A stretch of DNA of 24,586 bases, taken from the NCBI GenBank assembly GCA_034414555.1, contig DAOUMA010000014.1, positions 1-24,586 of the forward strand. Reading direction: 5' to 3'. The first letter of the stretch is position 1; each line of letters begins with the position of its first letter. Both the position numbers and the translations under genes were made by a program. Source of the DNA: CG2-30-46-19 sp034414555. GTDB lineage: Bacteria > Chloroflexota > Dehalococcoidia > GIF9 > AB-539-J10. Under the pieces are notes generated by a model. It was given only the letters and a program-made list of their open reading frames with translations, had not been told where the DNA came from and did not search any database. Shown here one piece after another: positions 1 to 5,623 of the stretch.

Positions 1-795
1 GCTGGCAAGACTACCACGCTCAAGATGCTTTCGGGTCTGTTACATCCTTCGGCGGGTGAAGTGACCGTGCTCGGCTATGTTCCGTGGAAGCGTGAGAAAT
101 CATTCTTAAGGCAAATTACGCTGGTGATGGGGCAGCGCAACCAGCTGGTGTGGGATATTCCTGCTCTTCATTCATTCGAGTTGAACCGAGCCGTCTATCG
201 CATTTCGGCCGAGGACTACCGCCGCATGCTTGCCGAGTTGACTGAACTTCTGGAACTAGGGCCGCTTCTCTATAAACCGGTCCGTAACCTATCCCTGGGC
301 GAACGGATGAAGTGTGAAATCACGGCAGCCCTCCTGCACCGTCCGAGCGTGGTCTTCCTGGATGAGCCGACTATTGGTCTTGATGTGACGATGCAACGGC
401 GTATACGCTCCTTTATCACGGAGTACAACCGCCGCTTTGGGGCGACTGTCCTGCTGACCAGCCACTACATGGCCGATGTCGAGGCGCTTTGCCGGCGCGT
501 CGTTGTCATCCACCATGGCCGGCTCCTTTTCGATGGCGACCTTTCGATCCTGGTGCAGAAATTCACGGAGCACAAAACCATCGTAGTGCAGCTAGGAGAC
601 TACCAGGCCGATTTGCATTCCTACGGTGAGGTTATATCTTGCGCAGACGGCTGCTTTACCCTCCGAGTCCCAAAAGCTGAAACGGCCCACGTCACTGAGC
701 GGCTGCTGGCGGATTTGCCCGTGGTCGACTTGCTGGTTGAAGATCCTCCCATCGAGGAAGTGATCGAGCGAGTCTTTGCGCAGGGGAATCCGTGA
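1..795 (+). CDS. ABC-2 transporter ATP-binding subunit (5' end cut by window)
   Basis: This is the ATPase subunit of an ABC-2 type exporter, which binds and hydrolyses ATP at the inner face of the membrane. The reading frame is open from base 1, where AGKTTTLK is the second half of a Walker A motif; 264 residues are visible and the real start lies outside the window. In order I see the Q-loop (VMGQRNQLVW), the signature LSLGERMKCE, Walker B VVFLDEP followed by the D-loop IGLD, and the H-loop LLTSH. The stretched signature and the two permeases downstream fit the COG4586 group, which travels with COG4587 and COG3694 permeases. The stop overlaps the next gene by 4 bp (GTGA), so translation is probably coupled. 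The family assignment is firm; the substrate cannot be read from the sequence. Confidence 0.93.
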   Translation, partial: AGKTTTLKMLSGLLHPSAGEVTVLGYVPWKREKSFLRQITLVMGQRNQLVWDIPALHSFELNRAVYRISAEDYRRMLAELTELLELGPLLYKPVRNLSLGERMKCEITAALLHRPSVVFLDEPTIGLDVTMQRRIRSFITEYNRRFGATVLLTSHYMADVEALCRRVVVIHHGRLLFDGDLSILVQKFTEHKTIVVQLGDYQADLHSYGEVISCADGCFTLRVPKAETAHVTERLLADLPVVDLLVEDPPIEEVIERVFAQGNP

Positions 796-1595
796 GAGCT
801 CTGGCGGCGTTATACCTTCAGCAGTTTAAAACCACCTTAGCTACGATGTTCCAGTACCGCGCCTCGCTGGTCATCTGGATGATAGGGCAGGTACTTGAAC
901 CACTGGTCTATCTTATCGTATGGTCGATAGTCTCGAACAGCAGCGGTGGGAGCGTCGGTGGTTACACCACAAGGGAGTTCGCGGCCTATTTTATCCTGCT
1001 GATGCTGGTCAATCAGTTCACTTACACCTGGATAATGTACGACTTCGAATACCGTGTCCGACAAGGAGCTCTTTCCTTTGCGCTGCTCAGGCCGGTGCAC
1101 CCCATCCATTCGGACATTGCCGATAATGTGTCCTCAAAACTGATAACACTGCCTATAATGATACTCATTGCCGCCGGACTGGCGCTGGTTTTCCATGCTT
1201 CCTTTTCTCCCACACTGTGGTCCGTCGCGGTATTCATCCCGGCATTGCTGCTTGCCTTCTCGGTCCGGTTTCTCTTAGAATGGACCCTGGCACTGGCGGC
1301 GTTCTGGACCACGCGCGTCAGCGCCATCAATCAGACCTACTTTCTCCTGATGCTGTTTCTCTCGGGGCAGATTGCCCCGCTGGCACTTCTTCCCTTTCCG
1401 GCTCGGGTTGCGGGTGATATTCTGCCCTTCCGCTGGATGATAGGCTTTCCAGTGGAACTCCTGCTAGGTCGGCTTACGCTCGCCCAGGCACTGATAGGCT
1501 TGGGAGCCCAGGCCGCATGGTTGCTCGCCGGCTTTGTACTACTTCGAATCGTGTGGCGTGCGGGTGTGCGAATCTATTCAGCGGTGGGAGCATGA
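792..1595 (+). CDS. ABC-2 type permease, first subunit (COG4587-like)
   Basis: This 267-residue membrane protein is one of the two permease halves paired with the ATPase just upstream. It starts with GTG inside the ATPase stop (GTGA overlap) and ends in an ATGA overlap with the next permease, so all three genes are likely made as one unit. About six hydrophobic segments are visible: a first one around residues 25-45, then near 65-85, 115-135, 140-160, 180-205 and 230-255. The cytoplasmic stretch after segment 2, with YRVRQGALSFALLRPVHP, matches the typical R-x-G-x-L-x-x-x-L-x-x-P of ABC-2 permeases, thought to contact the ATPase. The substrate is unknown; family members include lipid, drug or polysaccharide exporters. 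It could also be described as an ABC-2 family transporter of the former DUF990 type. Confidence 0.88.
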   Translation: MRALAALYLQQFKTTLATMFQYRASLVIWMIGQVLEPLVYLIVWSIVSNSSGGSVGGYTTREFAAYFILLMLVNQFTYTWIMYDFEYRVRQGALSFALLRPVHPIHSDIADNVSSKLITLPIMILIAAGLALVFHASFSPTLWSVAVFIPALLLAFSVRFLLEWTLALAAFWTTRVSAINQTYFLLMLFLSGQIAPLALLPFPARVAGDILPFRWMIGFPVELLLGRLTLAQALIGLGAQAAWLLAGFVLLRIVWRAGVRIYSAVGA

Positions 1596-2377
1596 AATAC
1601 CTTCGCTTGTTTGGTGCGTTTTTCCGGGTCAGTATCATGGGTGAACTGGCCTACCGAGTCAATTTCTTTTGGCAACTATTCCAGTCGCTTCTCAGCTTGG
1701 CTATCTCGCTGGTCGGATTAGGCGTGATTTTTTCCTACACCGACACTCTGGGCGGCTGGCGGCCTGACGAAATCCTGGCGCTTGTCGGCGTCTACTTTCT
1801 CACTGGCGGAGTGATTGGCCTGGTGATTCAGCCGGGCATGGAGCAGTTCATCGACTCGGTCCGTGATGGGACGCTCGATTTTACGCTCACCAAGCCTGAG
1901 GATGCGCAGCTCATCGTCAGTATCAAGCGGGTAGAAATCTGGAGGTTGATTGATATTGGGCTTGGTCTGGCCGTGCTGGCTACCGCATTAATTCTGTTGG
2001 GTGAGAAGGTGGGAGGATGGCAGGCGGGAATGTTTATCCTGATGCTAATCGCTGGTGCGGTTATCATCTACAGCTTCTTTCTGATTCTGGCCACGCTTTC
2101 TTTTTGGTTTGTCCGGGTGGAAAATATCCTCGTGATCTTCCAGAGTATGTACGAAGCCGGTCGTTGGCCGGTGAGCCTGTATCCGGGATGGCTACGTTAT
2201 GGGCTTACCTTTATCATACCGGTTGCTTTTGCCACGACAGTGCCCGCTGAAGCCTTGACTGGCCGCCTTACCTGGGAAACCCTGCTGGTTGGTGTGGTGC
2301 TAGCCGTGGTCTTGCTTACGGTTTCGCGAGTATTCTGGCGGGTTGGACTGAGACACTATTCTGGAACATCGGCGTGA
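1592..2377 (+). CDS. ABC-2 type permease, second subunit (COG3694-like)
   Basis: This 261-residue membrane protein is the second permease half of the same exporter. The frame is open upstream to an ATG at 1517, but that would overlap the previous gene by 79 bases; the ATG at 1592, inside its stop (ATGA), gives the usual family N-terminus MKYLRLFGAFFRVSIMGELA and is preferred. Hydrophobic segments lie near residues 25-50, 62-82, 115-135, 145-170 and 225-250. The segment SVRDGTLDFTLTKPED corresponds to the conserved G-x-L-D-x-x-L-x-x-P region seen in the sister subunit. It closes the operon; no clear terminator follows, but a palindromic repeat begins about 50 bases downstream. Substrate unknown. 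Confidence 0.88.
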   Translation: MKYLRLFGAFFRVSIMGELAYRVNFFWQLFQSLLSLAISLVGLGVIFSYTDTLGGWRPDEILALVGVYFLTGGVIGLVIQPGMEQFIDSVRDGTLDFTLTKPEDAQLIVSIKRVEIWRLIDIGLGLAVLATALILLGEKVGGWQAGMFILMLIAGAVIIYSFFLILATLSFWFVRVENILVIFQSMYEAGRWPVSLYPGWLRYGLTFIIPVAFATTVPAEALTGRLTWETLLVGVVLAVVLLTVSRVFWRVGLRHYSGTSA

Positions 2378-2424
2378 CTTCGATTGCACAAAAGTCAGAT
2401 TGGGTCAGTTAGCACAGCCTCTCA

Positions 2425-2505
2425 GGTAAATTAAGAGGCGGGAGCTGCTGAGATTGCTGCGCTTCCCCTTCATTTCATTCAGGGCTTTGGCTCACCGCAA
2501 TGACA
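2425..2505. repeat. Palindromic intergenic repeat, copy 1 (short form)
   Basis: This copy begins GGTAAATTAA, continues through GGCGGGAG and TGAGATTGC, and ends CGCAATGACA. The same order of blocks recurs at 2900-3023. The outer ATTGC and GCAAT blocks are inverted, so the element can fold on itself. The core (GTCATTGCGAGGAGC... on the other strand) belongs to a type of short intergenic repeat seen in many bacterial genomes; that is from memory and was not searched. Confidence 0.7.
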
Positions 2506-2506
2506 G

Positions 2507-2540
2507 GTGGGAAATGTGGAGTTAGTCCACCATTCCCCAC
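2507..2540. repeat. Imperfect inverted repeat
   Basis: The left arm GTGGGAAATGTGGA (2507-2520) and right arm TCCACCATTCCCCAC (2526-2540) pair around a 5-base loop with one mismatch or bulge. It sits 7 bases from the perfect hairpin at 2548-2576, forming a tandem pair of hairpins. Confidence 0.6.
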
Positions 2541-2547
2541 ATTAAGA

Positions 2548-2576
2548 AGAGGAGCTTTAGTCATTAAAGCTCCTCT
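2548..2576. terminator. Perfect 12-bp hairpin, possible terminator of a minus-strand transcript
   Basis: The arms AGAGGAGCTTTA (2548-2559) and TAAAGCTCCTCT (2565-2576) are perfect inverted copies around a 5-base loop. Read on the minus strand, the stem is followed by TCTTAATG, so the U-tract is poor; on the plus strand it is followed by CCAATCTTCC. It could end the putative RNA started at 2831-2860 or act in both directions. Confidence 0.5.
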
Positions 2577-2825
2577 CCAATCTTCCTATTCAATTCTAGC
2601 ATCACCCCTACTCTCCCATTCCACTTTTCGGCTGAGTAGCCGTTGCTCTATAAGAGCCTTATATTACAGCGAAGAGCTCGGGGCTTCCCAAAGCTCCCCT
2701 CCAGCGCATGTTACTCACTTACCAGACTCCACGCCTTCCTACGCTGGCGGAGAGCCTGGATCAGAAAATCCCCATCGGCATAACCAGGCTTGTATCCTTA
2801 TCATGCCCTACCTCCTTATCCTTCT
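2548..2825 (-). ncRNA. Putative structured small RNA (no known family recognised)
   Basis: The minus-strand promoter at 2831-2860 would start a transcript near 2825 that runs to the 12-bp hairpin at 2548-2576, about 278 bases. In transcript order it can form these stems: AGCCTGG with CCAGGCT (2784-2790 and 2753-2759); CTCC-GCC with GGC-GT-GGAG; a G-rich stem GGGG/CCCC with CTT/AAG and a 2-base bulge near 2680-2699; GCTCT/AGAGC near 2644-2657; CGGCT/AGCCG closing a 4-base loop near 2628-2641; and the final hairpin. I see no RNase P, tmRNA, 6S, SRP or riboswitch signature. The frame is not convincingly coding on either strand. Existence as an RNA is inferred from promoter, hairpins and end signal only. 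Confidence 0.33.
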
Positions 2826-2830
2826 CGATT

Positions 2831-2860
2831 ATTGTAGCAAAAAATAACGGCACGAGTCAA
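2831..2860 (-). promoter_or_regulatory. Sigma-70-like promoter, minus strand
   Basis: On the minus strand TTGACT (2860-2855), an 18-base spacer and TACAAT (2836-2831) are preceded by TGC, an extended -10. It faces away from acyP and towards the hairpin cluster. The same -10 context, TGCTACAAT, occurs upstream of the tRNA-Ser gene in this window. Confidence 0.5.
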
Positions 2861-2899
2861 GTCCCACCTCAGATTGTGTGAATTAGCCCACTTTTCCCC

Positions 2900-3023
2900 G
2901 GTTAAATTAAACGGCGAGGGAGGTTGATGAGATTGCGGAGCTTGTTCCGAGTGAAACGAGGAATCTCATGCTCCAGTTTGCTTCGGCTACGCCTCGCAAC
3001 CGCTATCGCTCCTCGCAATGACA
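2900..3023. repeat. Palindromic intergenic repeat, copy 2 (long form)
   Basis: This copy begins GGTTAAATTAA, has TGAGATTGCGGAG at 2928 and ends TCGCAATGACA at 3023. It is longer than copy 1 because the middle contains extra alternating blocks (GAGGAATCTC, CTTCGGCTACGCCTCGC). It lies 11 bases beyond the stop of acyP, so on the minus strand its fold could serve as the 3' end of the acyP transcript. Both copies share about 25 bases outside the palindrome, suggesting one mobile or amplified unit and not chance. Confidence 0.75.
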
Positions 3024-3034
3024 AATAAACAACC

Positions 3035-3316
3035 TCAATATCTTACTTCAAAGCTGTCGAATTCCCCTGAGTAGTCTGACCAGCTTGTTTCCACCTCTGT
3101 TACTCGAGCTCCATGGGGACCTACCTTTAGTTGCTCCACCAGCTCTTGCAATTGATTTTTATCCCCTTCAGCCTCAACTTCCACAGCACCATCGGTTAGG
3201 TTGCAAACATAGCCTGTTAAACCCAGATATGTGGCTTCACGGATGACAAAATAGCGAAAGTTAACGCCCTGCACATAACCGTAAACTCTAGCGGAAAGAT
3301 GAGCTATGTTTTCCAC
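3035..3316 (-). CDS. acyP: Acylphosphatase
   Basis: This small cytoplasmic enzyme hydrolyses carboxyl-phosphate bonds such as those in acetyl phosphate or 1,3-bisphosphoglycerate. The 93-residue length is normal for the family. The signature GYVQGVNFRYFV (residues 13-24) carries the phosphate-binding loop and catalytic Arg21, and GYVCNLTDG provides catalytic Asn39; EVEAEG marks the following strand. The start is GTG at 3316, just one base after the stop of the disrupted radical SAM gene, so it is probably the last gene of an operon beginning at rnc. Only a weak GAGG-like ribosome site lies upstream, which agrees with translation being coupled to the gene before it; the frameshift in that gene might therefore lower AcyP output. 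Confidence 0.95.
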   Translation of the reverse strand: MENIAHLSARVYGYVQGVNFRYFVIREATYLGLTGYVCNLTDGAVEVEAEGDKNQLQELVEQLKVGPHGARVTEVETSWSDYSGEFDSFEVRY

Positions 3317-3317
3317 T

Positions 3318-4240
3318 TTAGAGCCTCAGTAGCAAAGGACGAGGCTCATCCAACCGACACAACCCAGCCTGACGAGCTAGAGTCACCGCCTCCTGAAATT
3401 CACCGGCGGATATTCGCCGCGACAGGCTGGGAAACTGAAAGGCTTTATGACAGGGATGATACTGAGCCATGATATTAACATAGGTATCAGGCGAAACTTC
3501 ATTGGCCAGGAAGTTCACCACTTCCTTTGTTCCCGCTAGCCCATGGGGCAAAACCAAATGTCGCACCAGAAGTCCCCGTTGCGCTATCCCATCCTCGTTG
3601 ATTTGCAAGTCACCCACCTGACGGTGCATTTCCTTTACCGCCGCTCTGTTTATTGAGGGATAATTTTCAACCCCGGATAGCTTCTCAGCATTTTTTCATC
3701 GCTATACTTCATGTCAGGCATGTAAATATCAACGATACCATCAAGTAATCTCAAAGTCTCTATAGAATCGTAGCCACCCGAGTTATACACCAGAGGAAGC
3801 TGCAAACCTGACTTTACCGCCATTTCGAAAGCTTCCAATATCTGGGGAACTACATGAGTAGGCGAGACCAGGTTTATATTGTGGCAGCCTTTGTCTTGAA
3901 GGGAAAGCATCATGCAAGCCAGCTCCTCTTTGCTTACCTTATCCCCCTCACCTAGCTGGCTTATGGAATAATTCTGGCAAAAAACACACCTCAAATTGCA
4001 ATTGGTAAAGAATATCGTGCCCGAGCCATTCCTGCCCACCAGCGGCGATTCCTCTCCAAAATGAGGTCCATAGCTGGATACCATTACCTCTCCTGGAGTG
4101 CGACATTTGCCCAGCTCACCATTCAGGCGGTCTACTCCACAATGCCGAGGGCACACACGACAGCTTCGCAACAAAGACCGGGCAGCCTCTACCCGGTCAT
4201 GCAGCTCGCCACTGCGATAAAGGCTTAAGTAAGCTGTCAC
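3318..4240 (-). pseudogene. PflX-type (COG1313) radical SAM protein, broken by a one-base frameshift
   Basis: The N-terminal part (GTG at 4240, frame to 3650) has an extra cysteine cluster CRVCPRHCGVDR (Cys27, 30, 34, 46) and the radical SAM motif CNLRCVFC (Cys81, 85, 88) that binds the 4Fe-4S cluster. It continues through the family blocks NINLVSPTHVVPQILEAF and VYNSGGYDSIETLRLLDG, then stops after YPGLKIIP. The next frame carries straight on as GVENYPSINRAAVKEM and MHRQVGDLQI to the normal C-terminus at 3318. The switch lies at the run of four C (plus strand) at 3671-3674; one more base would restore a protein of about 306 residues, the usual length. It is either a recent mutation, a sequencing error in a G/C run, or, less likely, programmed slippage. 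The role of COG1313 proteins is not well established; the pyruvate formate-lyase activase name comes from similarity only. Confidence 0.88.
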
Positions 4241-4243
4241 CCC

Positions 4244-4384
4244 TTACTCTTCCTCGCGTTCTTTCTTCCTCTTCTTGATTACCTCTACTTCTACCTGAGG
4301 CAACATCTCCGGTATCGCCTGAGGCTTCTTCACCGTTTTCTTTGGCTTCTTCCGTTCTCTCCACCTGAAATCTCGCCTACCCAC
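4244..4384 (-). CDS. Small highly charged protein between rnc and the radical SAM gene
   Basis: A 46-codon frame on the minus strand starts with GTG at 4384, overlapping the end of rnc by 8 bases, and stops with TAA at 4244-4246, only 3 bases before the GTG of the next gene. It fills the gap exactly, so the run rnc - small gene - radical SAM - acyP has no free space. The product begins MGRRDFRWRERKKPKK, has a short middle rich in Pro, Val and Glu (IPEMLPQVEVEV), and ends IKKRKKEREEE. It is strongly basic at the front and mixed-charge at the tail, with no membrane segment. Such peptides often bind RNA or ribosomes, and a partner of RNase III is conceivable, but that is speculation; I do not recognise a named family. 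Placement and frame fit are the main evidence. Confidence 0.62.
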   Translation of the reverse strand: MGRRDFRWRERKKPKKTVKKPQAIPEMLPQVEVEVIKKRKKEREEE

Positions 4385-5075
4385 GGTTACACCTCACTTT
4401 CGCCAAGGCTAATTGTGATGCTTCCATCTCAGCAGCTTTCTTACTTCTGCCTGTGCCAACGCCGATGACCTTGTCGTCCATCATAACCTCAACAGTAAAT
4501 CGCTTATCATGCTCAGGCCCAATAACCTGCACTACACGGTAAACCGGCAGTGGCATCTTCTCCCTCTGCACAAACTCCTGCAATAACGCTTTATAGTTAA
4601 GACTAACCTTCCCCCTCTTCACCCTCTCCAGGAAGGGCTCAATCTGCTGGAAGATAAATTTCCTGGCCCGAGATAACCCCTGGTCAAGGTATATAGCACC
4701 AATCAAAGATTCCAGACCGCTTGCCAGGTTGCTTTGCTTTCTTCTTCCCCCGCTGGCATCCTCACCCTTCCCCATTAAGAACCAATCACCAAGCTTGAGG
4801 GAAGAAGCTACTTCAGCTAAAGTATCCTGACAAACCAGATAAGCCCGTATTGTAGTTAGCCACCCTTCATCGAACTGGGGAAACTCACTATACAACCTCT
4901 CAGCTATCACAAGTCCAAACACAGCATCACCAATAAACTCCAACCGCTCATTGCTCGGCAAAGAGAAGTCCTGGTTTTCATTCAAGTAAGAACTATGTGA
5001 CAAGGCTTGCAACAATAAAGATTTATCCTTAAAGGATATATTCAGAGCTTGTTGACAGTGGTCCAAATCAACCAT
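4377..5075 (-). CDS. rnc: Ribonuclease III
   Basis: RNase III cleaves double-stranded RNA, processing ribosomal RNA precursors and structured messages in the cytoplasm. The 232-residue protein has the nuclease domain first (about residues 5-150) with the signature NERLEFIGDA at 42-51 (Glu43, Glu46, Asp50) and ESLIGAIYLDQG at 122-133, which supplies the second metal-binding Glu. The position that is Asp114 in the E. coli enzyme appears to be Ser here (LASGLES), a site that varies between bacteria. A double-stranded RNA-binding domain follows (about 160-228: NYKALLQEFVQ, then GVGTGRSKKAAEMEAS). The ATG at 5075 lies 8 bases after a good -10 box with no Shine-Dalgarno sequence, so the message may be leaderless. 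It leads a four-gene run. Confidence 0.96.
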   Translation of the reverse strand: MVDLDHCQQALNISFKDKSLLLQALSHSSYLNENQDFSLPSNERLEFIGDAVFGLVIAERLYSEFPQFDEGWLTTIRAYLVCQDTLAEVASSLKLGDWFLMGKGEDASGGRRKQSNLASGLESLIGAIYLDQGLSRARKFIFQQIEPFLERVKRGKVSLNYKALLQEFVQREKMPLPVYRVVQVIGPEHDKRFTVEVMMDDKVIGVGTGRSKKAAEMEASQLALAKVRCNRG

Positions 5076-5083
5076 GAGTTATA

Positions 5084-5113
5084 AGTATAACAACAAAATC
5101 CTAGCTTGCTCAA
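5084..5113 (-). promoter_or_regulatory. Promoter of rnc
   Basis: On the minus strand TTGAGC (5113-5108), an 18-base spacer and TATACT (5089-5084) precede the ATG of rnc by only 8 bases. Transcription would therefore start at or within two bases of the start codon. Confidence 0.55.
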
Positions 5114-5118
5114 CTATC

Positions 5119-5127
5119 TGTTATAAT
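5119..5127 (+). promoter_or_regulatory. Extended -10 promoter of rnhA
   Basis: TGTTATAAT (5119-5127) is a perfect TATAAT with the TGn extension; no good -35 box lies 16-18 bases upstream, as is common with extended -10 promoters. The rnhA ATG follows after 13 bases, leaving a leader of about 7 bases without a Shine-Dalgarno sequence. Confidence 0.5.
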
Positions 5128-5140
5128 TAGTTTCACCTAC

Positions 5141-5620
5141 ATGGAACGACTTAAGAGTGTAACTATTTACACCGATGGTGCTTGCCTGGGGAATCCTGGA
5201 CCTGGTGGTTATGGGGTCGTCCTATTATATAAAGGACGTAGAAAGGAATTATCCGGAGGCTACCGCGAAACTACTAACAACCGCATGGAAATAATGGCGG
5301 CAATCGTGGGGTTAAAAGCGCTCAAAGAGAAGTGCGAAGCAACGCTCTATAGCGATTCCGAATATTTAGTCAAGGCAATGACAAAAGGATGGGTGAAAAG
5401 ATGGCGTAAGAATAATTGGCGGCGTAATAGAAAGGAGAAGGCATTGAACCCCGACCTCTGGGAGCAACTTTTGCAGCTATATGAGTATCACCAAGTTGAA
5501 TTCAAATGGGTTAAAGGACACGCTAAAAGTGCCGAAAATAACCGCTGCGATGAACTTGCCCTGGAAGCTGCTCAGCAATCAAACCTGCCTGTTGACGAAG
5601 GATATAATGAAAGAGAATGA
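5141..5620 (+). CDS. rnhA: Ribonuclease HI
   Basis: RNase HI degrades the RNA strand of RNA-DNA hybrids, removing primers and R-loops. The 159-residue length is normal. All catalytic residues are in place: Asp12 in YTDGACLGNPGPGGYG, Glu50 in TNNRMEIMAA, Asp72 in LYSDSEYLV, His127 in WVKGHAKS, and Asp137 in NNRCDELA. The basic stretch at 82-100 (KGWVKRWRKNNWRRNRKEK) is the substrate-binding handle region typical of the E. coli type. It is divergent from rnc with 65 bases between start codons, and its end is 3 bases from the end of the convergent thiolase gene. The ATG at 5141 is the only sensible start, as the core fold begins a few residues later. Confidence 0.96.
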   Translation: MERLKSVTIYTDGACLGNPGPGGYGVVLLYKGRRKELSGGYRETTNNRMEIMAAIVGLKALKEKCEATLYSDSEYLVKAMTKGWVKRWRKNNWRRNRKEKALNPDLWEQLLQLYEYHQVEFKWVKGHAKSAENNRCDELALEAAQQSNLPVDEGYNERE

Positions 5621-5623
5621 GGC

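Larger units (their letters stand above)
2378..3034. other. 657-bp gene-free interval with repeats, hairpins and a putative small RNA
   Basis: No convincing protein gene is present. The interval holds two copies of one palindromic repeat (2425-2505 and 2900-3023). Between them lie two adjacent inverted repeats (2507-2540, 2548-2576), several smaller hairpins and a minus-strand promoter-like sequence at 2831-2860. It separates the G+C-richer ABC operon from the rnc-acyP run, which ends just past the right edge. Confidence 0.7.

Noticed and set aside
1517..1591. Upstream ATG for the second ABC permease
   Set aside because: Would overlap the first permease by 79 bases and adds residues unlike the family; the ATGA overlap start at 1592 is better.
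2720..2770. Similarity to a TPP riboswitch 3' half (CTGATC...GCCAGCGTAGGAA) on the minus strand
   Set aside because: The CTGAGA half and the required helices are missing, and no thiamine gene is near.
2500..2847. 115-codon plus-strand open frame in the gene-free interval
   Set aside because: Ser/Pro/Leu-rich translation of hairpin DNA, no ribosome site and no family features; it crosses the repeat copy and all hairpins.
2761..2853. 30-residue minus-strand frame starting GTG at 2853 (MPLFFATIIEKDKE...)
   Set aside because: Looks protein-like but its start lies inside the promoter at 2831-2860 and it has no ribosome site.
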